64,000 nucleotides of DNA. Source: an uncultured Eubacterium sp. Its GTDB lineage: Bacteria > Bacillota > Clostridia > Lachnospirales > Lachnospiraceae. The position numbers and the translations under genes were made by a program. Position 1 is the first letter of the stretch, and each line of letters opens with the position of its first letter. The stretch lies in assembly GCA_910583555.1 (NCBI GenBank), contig CAJTXO010000006.1:62001-126000 (forward strand), given 5' to 3'. The notes beneath the pieces were generated by a model. It did not search any database. It saw only the letters and a list, made by a program, of their open reading frames with translations, and was not told the origin of the DNA. This document shows positions 34,366 to 41,540 of the stretch, one piece after another.

Positions 34366-34386
34366 AATGTTTTATTATAAAACATT
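34366..34386. repeat. Long AT-rich palindrome between the loader gene and prs
   Basis: AATGTTTTAT-T-ATAAAACATT is a perfect 10-bp-arm dyad. On the plus strand it is followed by TTAATT. It could be a weak terminator of the helicase-loader operon or a regulator site for prs, which starts 42 bases later. Confidence 0.5.
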
Positions 34387-34428
34387 TTAATTCATACATT
34401 CAAAATAAATTTTTAGGAGGACACAGTA

Positions 34429-35607
34429 ATGAGCCACAACAACTTCTCAGACATCATCCCTTACGGAGACCTCGGGATCATTGCTCTGGAAAGCAGCCGC
34501 GAGATTGGTAAAAAAGTAGATAAGTATATTTCATCCTGGAGAACAAAGAGCGCGAACGACTTGGAGTCGATCCACTTCAGCAGCTATAAGAAGGATTCCT
34601 ATCTGATCGACGCGGTTTGCCCGCGCTTTGGCTCCGGGGAGGCAAAAGGCATTCTGAATGAATCCGTGCGCGGAAAGGATCTGTACATCCTCGTAGATGT
34701 ATGCAACCACAGCCTTACGTATAAAGTCTGCGGACAGATCAACCGCATGTCCCCGGATGACCACTTTCAGGATTTGAAACGAATGATCGCCGCAGTCAGC
34801 GGAAAAGCAAGACGAATTACTGTCATTATGCCTTTTCTATATGAAAGCCGCCAGCACAAGCGCAGTTCCAGGGAGTCCTTAGACTGTGCACTGGCACTGC
34901 AGGAACTTGTAAATATGGGCGTGGAGAGCATCGTCACGTTTGATGCTCACGATCCTCGTGTGCAGAACGCCATTCCGCTCAATACGTTCGAAACGATCCA
35001 GCCCACATACCAGTTTATCAAGGCCATGCTGAAAAACGTGCCGGATCTCCAGATGAACCCGGACCGCCTGATGGTGATAAGTCCAGACGAAGGCGCTACC
35101 GGACGCGCGATCTATTTTGCCGGTGTCGCCGGTGTCGATATGGGTATGTTTTATAAACGGCGCGATTATACAAAGATCATAGAGGGACGGAATCCGATCG
35201 TCGCCCACGAATTTTTAGGCGCGGACGTCGAGGGAAAAGATGTCGTCGTGATAGACGATATGATCTCCTCAGGTGAAAGTATCATCGACGTCGCCACGGA
35301 GTTAAAACGGAGAAAAGCAAACCGCATTTTTGTCGCTTCAACCTTTGGTCTTTTTACAAATGGACTGGAGAAATTTGATAAGGCGTACGAGAGCGGATTG
35401 ATCTATCGTCTGATGACGACGAACCTCGTTTATCAGCCGAAAGAAGTATTATCAAAAGAGTATTATATCAATGTCGATATGAGTAAATATATTGCACTCC
35501 TTATCAATACATTGAACCACGATTTTTCGATCGCAGAACTTCTGGATCCGTCCGAGCGCATTCAGAAAATACTGAAAAAATACGGACAGCCTCCGGCTGA
35601 TCTGTGA
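34429..35607 (+). CDS. prs: Ribose-phosphate pyrophosphokinase
   Basis: A protein of 392 residues, longer than the usual 310-320, matching the extended form seen in Lachnospiraceae. It makes PRPP from ribose-5-phosphate and ATP, the precursor for nucleotides, His and Trp. It keeps the flexible ATP region YESRQHKRSSRESL, TFDAHDPRVQNA, and the PRPP-binding loop VVVIDDMISSGES at about 274-286. The extra length is at the N-terminus and in the C-terminal 60 residues. TAGGAGG precedes the ATG. It does not overlap neighbours. Confidence 0.93.
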   Translation: MSHNNFSDIIPYGDLGIIALESSREIGKKVDKYISSWRTKSANDLESIHFSSYKKDSYLIDAVCPRFGSGEAKGILNESVRGKDLYILVDVCNHSLTYKVCGQINRMSPDDHFQDLKRMIAAVSGKARRITVIMPFLYESRQHKRSSRESLDCALALQELVNMGVESIVTFDAHDPRVQNAIPLNTFETIQPTYQFIKAMLKNVPDLQMNPDRLMVISPDEGATGRAIYFAGVAGVDMGMFYKRRDYTKIIEGRNPIVAHEFLGADVEGKDVVVIDDMISSGESIIDVATELKRRKANRIFVASTFGLFTNGLEKFDKAYESGLIYRLMTTNLVYQPKEVLSKEYYINVDMSKYIALLINTLNHDFSIAELLDPSERIQKILKKYGQPPADL

Positions 35608-35697
35608 TCACAGAAATCAACCGAAGGCCGCAGCGGGCAATACTACTTATTGTGTAAAACCCAGAACATAGCCTGATGGTACACCGGGTTCAAAAAA

Positions 35698-38049
35698 TCA
35701 CGGCTGGGTGGCGCCATCCTCCCCCTGGAAGGTGGTGTCATCCTGACTGAATCCGGTATCATCATTTGATGTGCTTCCGCTCTGATCCGGATTATCCTGC
35801 GGCTGGTCTGCGCCGTCCGGCGGCTGAGCACCATCTCCGCCTCCGACATCATCCGGTTCCGGCGCTGGATCCGTATCCATGTCATCTGGCTCATCATCAT
35901 CTTCATCTTCCGCCGGCTTTTTCGTCACTTTTGGTTTCTTCGTCTGTTTCGGCTTTTTCGCCGGTTTATCATCATCGTCATCATCATCCGAATGATCGTT
36001 ATTTGAATAGGACGGCTTCGACGGAGAATCATCGTCGTCGAGATCTCCCCGCTCCTCAAACGGAAACGGTTTCGTCTCCAGATCCGCATGTATCGTATTC
36101 ATAAACATCTTCCACGTCCTGCCAGGATAAGACGCTCCCGACAGATCATTTATCGTCGTCGGATTATCACACCCGATCCATACAGCCGTCGTATAATACG
36201 GCGTAAATCCACAGAACCAGCCATCTTTTTTATCATTCGTCGTACCGGTCTTACCCGCGGCTGTCATTCCGTTGTCCAGGCCCAGACCGACGCCGGTGCC
36301 CTTTGTGAGCACCCCTTTTAAAATATCCGTCATCGTATTTGCCGCTTTGGAATCATAGATGTACTTCTCATCCACATCATTTTTCACGATCGTATTTCCA
36401 TCGGCATCGAGGATTTTTACAATACATGTCGGTTCCCGGTATTTTCCGTCATTTTCTATCGTCGCGTACGCCGAAGCCATCTCCAGCGGACTGCATCCAT
36501 ACGTGAGTCCCCCGAGGGAAGACGCGCTGAAATAATCATCATCCACAATCTTTGAAAAATTCATCTCCAAAAGATACTGCAGTCCCACCTTCGGAGTCAG
36601 TTCGTCAAACAACTGCCAGGCAATCGTATTTTTCGACTGTTCCACCGCATAACGCAGCGAAATGTGGCCGGAATATTTTCCATTTGCATTCGAAGGCCCG
36701 CCCTCGAATTTGTGATCGTTCACCGTCGTGTCCGGTGTGTAATCCCGCTCCAGGGACGGCGTATACACGATGACGGGCTTAATACTGCTCCCCGGCTGGC
36801 GGAACGACTGGTACGCGCGGTTCAGCGTATAGCCGCTCGTCTTCTGGCTCCTCCCTCCGACGATGGCTACGACCCTTCCGGTCTTATTGTCGATACATAC
36901 GGCTGCCCCCTGCATTTTATAAATACCGTTCGTATTCTTTTCCGTAAACGCCGAGAGGTTCGTATTGACCGCTTCCTGAAGCGCCTTCTGCTTTTTCAGG
37001 TCGATCGACGTATAAATGCGGTATCCACTGTTCAAAAGCTGTTTCTGTGCCGCCGCATAGGCATCCGTGTAGTCGTCATCGTATTTTTGTTCTTCCTTTT
37101 TCGAATCAAACGTATTCTGGAATTTGAAGCCGTTATACTCCATGATCTTCCGCGTAGCGCAGTATGTCACAAATGTCTGGATAAAGTTTCTCTTCACCGG
37201 CTCCGTAACATTGAGTTTGATCTTTTCCGCTACCGCCGTATCATGCTCTTCCTGCGTGATCACTTTATCCTCCAGCATCTGTCTCAGAATGCGGTCCCTT
37301 CGCTCCAGCGTATTCTGCTTGTTCTTGACCGGATCGTAGCGGGTCGGACTGTTCGGGATCGCGCACAAAAAGCAGAGCTGCGACAGGCTCAGATCCTTAC
37401 AGCTGGAGCTGAAATACCCTTTCGCCGCCGCCTCGATCCCATAATAGCCATTGGAAAAGTAGATCGTATTCAGATAAAATTCTAATATCTGTTTTTTATT
37501 GAATTTCTTTTCAAGTTCCAGCGCGATAAAAATTTCCTTGATCTTCCTCTCATATGTTTTCTCCGTTGTCAGGTATACCCCCCTGGCGAGCTGCTGCGTG
37601 ATCGTACTGGCTCCCTGGGAAATCTCGCCGCTGTTTTTGATCTGCACCCAGACAGCGCGCACGATGCCCCCGGCATCAATTCCGTTGTGCTCGTAAAATT
37701 TCTTATCCTCCGTAACAATAAAAGCATCCTGCACATACTTCGGTATCTCATCAATCGGCAGATAATAGGAATCCTTTTCGCCTTTGAGCACCGCGATCTG
37801 CTTCCCTTTTGAATTATAGGCGATCGTCGTCTCCGACTCGCGGAATGTCTCCTCCGTCGCGCCCTTTACCAACTGGACCGCCTCATCCTGTAATCTGAAA
37901 ATGTCCCGTCCATATTTTACATAAAATACAATACCCACTACGAGAAGCGTAACAAGAAACATTAACAGAAATATTTTAAAGCCGAGCCAAAACTTAGGAT
38001 GCTTTTTCTGCTTTTTTTGCTTTTTCTTCTTACCTTTATTTCCAGCCAT
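35698..38049 (-). CDS. Class A penicillin-binding protein (PBP1a type)
   Basis: A bifunctional peptidoglycan synthase of 783 residues. A Lys-rich cytoplasmic start, one transmembrane segment (about 22-45), then the GT51 glycosyltransferase domain with catalytic Glu114 in VTEDKKFYEH and GASTITQQLARG. The transpeptidase domain follows: SxxK in PGSSIKP near 420, SxN in VEQSKNT, and KTG in AGKTGTTN near 597. The last 120 residues are an Asp/Pro/Lys-rich disordered tail outside the membrane, unusually acidic. It builds septal or lateral cell wall. The CgeB-like gene lies upstream on the same strand. Confidence 0.93.
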   Translation of the reverse strand: MAGNKGKKKKQKKQKKHPKFWLGFKIFLLMFLVTLLVVGIVFYVKYGRDIFRLQDEAVQLVKGATEETFRESETTIAYNSKGKQIAVLKGEKDSYYLPIDEIPKYVQDAFIVTEDKKFYEHNGIDAGGIVRAVWVQIKNSGEISQGASTITQQLARGVYLTTEKTYERKIKEIFIALELEKKFNKKQILEFYLNTIYFSNGYYGIEAAAKGYFSSSCKDLSLSQLCFLCAIPNSPTRYDPVKNKQNTLERRDRILRQMLEDKVITQEEHDTAVAEKIKLNVTEPVKRNFIQTFVTYCATRKIMEYNGFKFQNTFDSKKEEQKYDDDYTDAYAAAQKQLLNSGYRIYTSIDLKKQKALQEAVNTNLSAFTEKNTNGIYKMQGAAVCIDNKTGRVVAIVGGRSQKTSGYTLNRAYQSFRQPGSSIKPVIVYTPSLERDYTPDTTVNDHKFEGGPSNANGKYSGHISLRYAVEQSKNTIAWQLFDELTPKVGLQYLLEMNFSKIVDDDYFSASSLGGLTYGCSPLEMASAYATIENDGKYREPTCIVKILDADGNTIVKNDVDEKYIYDSKAANTMTDILKGVLTKGTGVGLGLDNGMTAAGKTGTTNDKKDGWFCGFTPYYTTAVWIGCDNPTTINDLSGASYPGRTWKMFMNTIHADLETKPFPFEERGDLDDDDSPSKPSYSNNDHSDDDDDDDKPAKKPKQTKKPKVTKKPAEDEDDDEPDDMDTDPAPEPDDVGGGDGAQPPDGADQPQDNPDQSGSTSNDDTGFSQDDTTFQGEDGATQP

Positions 38050-38122
38050 ATCATTCTCCCAATCTCAATTATTGTTTTATGTATACTGTATAATAGTCCA
38101 TCAGGACATATTTTAACACACT

Positions 38123-39310
38123 TTATCGTATCTTGCAAAGAATTTCTGAATGCAGGAACCGGGCGCGGTCCGCCCATGTATGTCCGTTCACCGCCTTTTT
38201 ATAGCCGTTCTTCACAATGTCTTCCCATCTGTCCCTATCTACCAATAGTTCCCTTATCTTCCCCGGCAGTTCCGTCAGACAGGCAAGATCATATTTGATG
38301 TAATCTTTCCCATCTATCAATATTTCATCCATATATTTTGATCCGTCACTCACACATACCGCCCCGTTCAGCATGGAATTGAACACGCGGTCATGCGCCC
38401 CGTCCTTAAACCAGGGCATCACATTTAACGAAACCCTGCTCCGGCTGATCTGCTGCAGGCACCCGAGCGAATCAAGAACATTTCCGTTCACGATATTTTC
38501 GGGATGACGGCAGTCCAAATGATCCCAGCCCGCCCCGAAACAGTGGACTTTCAGGCCGCTGTCCACAAGTGTTTTTACCACCTCTCCACGAAAATAGTGC
38601 CGCACGTACAGGTCAATAAATATCATATTGGGAAGTGTATCTTTCAGGCCCTCTTCCGTAATATCCTCCACATCCCGGTTCAGATGTTCAATGATCACTT
38701 CGTCCATCGATCTCCACGGATGCTGGATCAGATCATGGATAATATCATAATAAAAATCAGCGTACTCCTTCCCGTGCCTCGTGATCGCTCCCTCAAATGT
38801 CGAGGGCGGATTATAATTTCCCGCGAATACGATATCATAACAGCGGTCCTCCCAGCCCGGCATCTGATCCTGGTTCCAAAGTCCCGTTCCGCCCAGCGGC
38901 ATAAACGGCCCCCGTTTGATCTGCGGGAAAAACCGTTTCAGATAAGCCTCGTGCTCCCGGTCGATTGAAATCTGCGTATAATCCCGTGGCAGGTAGGGGA
39001 GGAACTTGTGATAATAAAAAGGATGGTCTACCACAATATTCAAAAACATGATCTCCCTCGCATCAAAAAAAGAAACGCCTTCGGAATCAATAAAATAATC
39101 TTCCCCGCAGCAGCCGTCAAAATTAAAACTGATCGCGGCCGTCACCCCCGGCTCGCAAAACCAGATGAGATCGCTCAGACTGCGGTATTCCTTGCACTGG
39201 TCAAAATAAAACACTTCGTAACCGAGCAGTTCAAATGTCTTTCCCATCTGCTCAGAAAAAAACCACAGCGTCTCGATCCCCTTAGTAAACAAAACAATCT
39301 TTTTTATCAT
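38123..39310 (-). CDS. CgeB-like/DUF3880 glycosyltransferase
   Basis: A protein of 395 residues with the layout of the CgeB-type GT-B enzymes: an N-terminal DUF3880-like half (residues about 1-200, IVLFTKGIETLWF, LNIVVDHPFYYH) and a C-terminal glycosyltransferase half (MPWFKDGAHDRVFNSMLNGAVCVSD). Homologues glycosylate spore or surface components. The ATG at 39310 has GAGG 8 bases upstream; the GTG three codons before lies inside that site. The donor and acceptor are unknown. It starts 134 bases from the divergent gene 39445. Confidence 0.78.
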   Translation of the reverse strand: MIKKIVLFTKGIETLWFFSEQMGKTFELLGYEVFYFDQCKEYRSLSDLIWFCEPGVTAAISFNFDGCCGEDYFIDSEGVSFFDAREIMFLNIVVDHPFYYHKFLPYLPRDYTQISIDREHEAYLKRFFPQIKRGPFMPLGGTGLWNQDQMPGWEDRCYDIVFAGNYNPPSTFEGAITRHGKEYADFYYDIIHDLIQHPWRSMDEVIIEHLNRDVEDITEEGLKDTLPNMIFIDLYVRHYFRGEVVKTLVDSGLKVHCFGAGWDHLDCRHPENIVNGNVLDSLGCLQQISRSRVSLNVMPWFKDGAHDRVFNSMLNGAVCVSDGSKYMDEILIDGKDYIKYDLACLTELPGKIRELLVDRDRWEDIVKNGYKKAVNGHTWADRARFLHSEILCKIR

Positions 39311-39444
39311 GGCGTACACCTCACTATAATACTATAATACCTCTATTTTTTTACAATAACAAGGTTAAGTTTGTGCTCCTTCTTCCGATATATATGTTAG
39401 AGAACTAAATTTATCCATATTTTCAGACCAAGGAGGGAAAAAGA

Positions 39445-40053
39445 ATGAGTGTTTATGGAGTAACGAATGCACAGACTACGACTTATCCTACGACTTCCAA
39501 CAAGACTACGAAGCCGGATGATAAGAAAACGTCTGACTCGACATCTGCCAAAGATGACGCTGGTGTCGTTTATGAGCCGTCTAATACTACCAGTGGCAAG
39601 GATGCCAATACCGTTAAGGATTATTCCAGTATCGTAAAGAAAATGAAATCCGAGCTGAAAACGAAAAATCAACAGCTTCAGAATCTGGTAAAACAGCTTC
39701 TGGGTGAACAGGCAAATAAGTATACATCACTTTCTGATCTGTTCAAAAATGTGAATGCGGACGCGGCAACGATTGCCCAGGCTCAGAAAGACATTGCAGA
39801 TGATGGTTACTGGGGTGTCGAGCAGACAAGTGACAGATTTGTTCAAATGGCACAAGCGTTAAGTGGCGGAGACGCTACGAAAGCAGACGAGATGATCGCT
39901 GCGATCAAAAAAGGCTATGAGCAGGCTTCTAAGGCGTGGGGCGACAAGCTCCCGGACATTTGCCAGAAAACGATTGATGCCTCGACAAAAAAATTGGAAG
40001 CATGGCGTGACGGCCTTTCCAAAAACGAAACAGAAACAAAAACAGAAGAATAA
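39445..40053 (+). CDS. Uncharacterised protein with Ser/Thr-rich N-terminus and helical C-terminal domain
   Basis: A protein of 202 residues. The first 65 are Thr/Ser/Lys/Asp-rich and probably disordered; there is no signal peptide. The rest is helical: a heptad-like KKMKSELKTKNQQLQNLVKQ segment and a C-terminal block (DRFVQMAQALSGGDATKADE, then KAWGDKLPDICQKT) that I loosely associate with the DUF5610-like domain found in several uncharacterised bacterial proteins. A very strong AAGGAGGG site precedes the ATG, which suggests high expression. It ends before a bidirectional terminator. I do not know its function. Confidence 0.7.
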   Translation: MSVYGVTNAQTTTYPTTSNKTTKPDDKKTSDSTSAKDDAGVVYEPSNTTSGKDANTVKDYSSIVKKMKSELKTKNQQLQNLVKQLLGEQANKYTSLSDLFKNVNADAATIAQAQKDIADDGYWGVEQTSDRFVQMAQALSGGDATKADEMIAAIKKGYEQASKAWGDKLPDICQKTIDASTKKLEAWRDGLSKNETETKTEE

Positions 40054-40095
40054 ACGATCTGTTATCCAGATCTGCAGACAATTCACAGATATCAC

Positions 40096-40149
40096 AAAAA
40101 AGGCTTTACACACCGGGATTGCGGGATACCGGGACGTAAGGCCCTTTTT
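40096..40149. terminator. Bidirectional terminator
   Basis: An AAAAAGGCTTTAC-like arm and a GTAAGGCCCTTTTT arm pair over about 13 bases, with a CCGGG-rich loop. It separates the convergent genes 39445-40053 and 40159-41229, with T-tracts usable on both strands. Confidence 0.75.
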
Positions 40150-40158
40150 GTTGGCCGC

Positions 40159-41229
40159 TCATTCTTTGGACTGATCGATCTTATCCCGGATATCCTGCAT
40201 CTGATAATCGAGTACTTCGATCGAGTCCGCGCATACTTTTAATAAACCTACGATTTCATCCGCATTTTTCACATTCTTTTTGTATTTCAGTTTGTGTTCC
40301 ACGCTCGCCCAAAAATCCATAGCAATCGTGCGGAACTGGACTTCCACCTTCATATACTTCTTCTCATTTGACAGAAAGATCGGTATATCCACGATCAGAT
40401 GCAGGCTGCGGTACCCGTTTTTTTTCGGTTTTTTTATGTAATCCTTTTTCTTGATGAGAATGATATCATCCTGTTTGATAAATAGCTCCGCCAGGCGGTA
40501 AATGTCATCCGGAAATGAACAGATCACCCGGATTCCCGCGACATCCGTCAGTTTCTCGCGGATATTTTCCACCGTTGAAGCATATCCTTTCCGCCTCAAT
40601 TTCTCATATATGCTCTCCGGAGACTTCAACCGGCTTTTGATCGATTCAAACGGATTCCGGTTATACTCCTGGGAAAATTCCTCATTTAACACTTTTAACT
40701 TCGTTTCGACTTCCATGATCGCGCACTGAAATTCCATCATCAGATTATTAAATGGTTTCGCGTTTCTCAGCTGTTCTGCCTGCATCCGTATGATCTCGTC
40801 CTGCTTTTTCATCGTTTCCGATTGTTCTTCTATTTTATGTTCCAGCTGGTTTTTGCAGGCAAATAATTCCACCGTGTTGCGTATCCGGTTTCTGACGATT
40901 GAAGCCTCAAATGGTTTGTGGACAAAATCCGAAACGCCCAGCTCAAAACACTGGTTTTCAATTTCCACCGCGTCTTCGCCGCTTATGACAAGCACTGGGA
41001 TATGTTTCAGCCATCCCCGCGCTTTCATCTCACTCATAACGGCAAATCCGTCCATTTTCGGCATCTGCAGATCGAGTAAAAGCGCCACTATCTCGTCCTC
41101 GTATCCTCCCAGCTTCTGTACTGCCTGCTCCCCATCCTCTGCCGTCTCCACAATGTATTCATCTTCCAGCATATTGCGCAGCAGTTCGCGATTCACTTCC
41201 ACATCATCCACTACCAATATCCTTTGCAT
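40159..41229 (-). CDS. Response regulator fused to a RelA/SpoT-type (p)ppGpp synthetase domain
   Basis: A protein of 356 residues. The REC domain (1-120) has acid pair D8/D9, phospho-acceptor D53 in LLDLQMPKMDG, S83 and K105 in HKP. A coiled coil (about 125-160) leads into a RelA_SpoT synthetase domain (about 165-345): SRLKSPESIYEKL (R200-K202), DVAGIRV with the Mg-binding Asp229, KDYIKKPKKNGYRSLH, EVQFRT with Glu296, and EHKLKYK. These are the catalytic motifs of small alarmone synthetases, so activity is likely. There is no hydrolase (HD), TGS or ACT domain. The ATG at 41229 has GAGGG upstream. The partner kinase is not encoded nearby. This fusion suggests (p)ppGpp synthesis controlled by phosphorylation. 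Confidence 0.88.
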   Translation of the reverse strand: MQRILVVDDVEVNRELLRNMLEDEYIVETAEDGEQAVQKLGGYEDEIVALLLDLQMPKMDGFAVMSEMKARGWLKHIPVLVISGEDAVEIENQCFELGVSDFVHKPFEASIVRNRIRNTVELFACKNQLEHKIEEQSETMKKQDEIIRMQAEQLRNAKPFNNLMMEFQCAIMEVETKLKVLNEEFSQEYNRNPFESIKSRLKSPESIYEKLRRKGYASTVENIREKLTDVAGIRVICSFPDDIYRLAELFIKQDDIILIKKKDYIKKPKKNGYRSLHLIVDIPIFLSNEKKYMKVEVQFRTIAMDFWASVEHKLKYKKNVKNADEIVGLLKVCADSIEVLDYQMQDIRDKIDQSKE

Positions 41230-41405
41230 AATTACCCTCATTTCCGTGTATCATTTTTGCACATATTGTTAATTACGATCGTACTCCCTGATTTCCCACT
41301 ACCAATATATCAAAAATCTTGTCCCCGCACAAGTTTTTTGTGAACGGTTTCTCTTTACTCCCCAAATTTATGGGAATATAAGCCTTTTTTCATGTCCCGG
41401 ATTGG

Positions 41406-41434
41406 TTGACAAAACTTTTCATATAGGGTACACT
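41406..41434 (+). promoter_or_regulatory. Promoter of the GH43 gene
   Basis: TTGACA (41406-41411), 17 bases, TACACT (41429-41434), about 100 bases ahead of the GH43 start codon. Confidence 0.65.
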
Positions 41435-41540
41435 GATTTATGTAGCAATTGTTCATGTGTTGCCGTAAAAATGCAAAATACATCAAATGATATGCACAAT
41501 AGGACACAACACATGACTACACAAAAAAGGAGGGTATTGG

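Noticed and set aside
36664..37485. 273-codon open frame on the plus strand
   Set aside because: Antisense to the class A PBP. The Arg/Leu-rich product is typical of a shadow frame.
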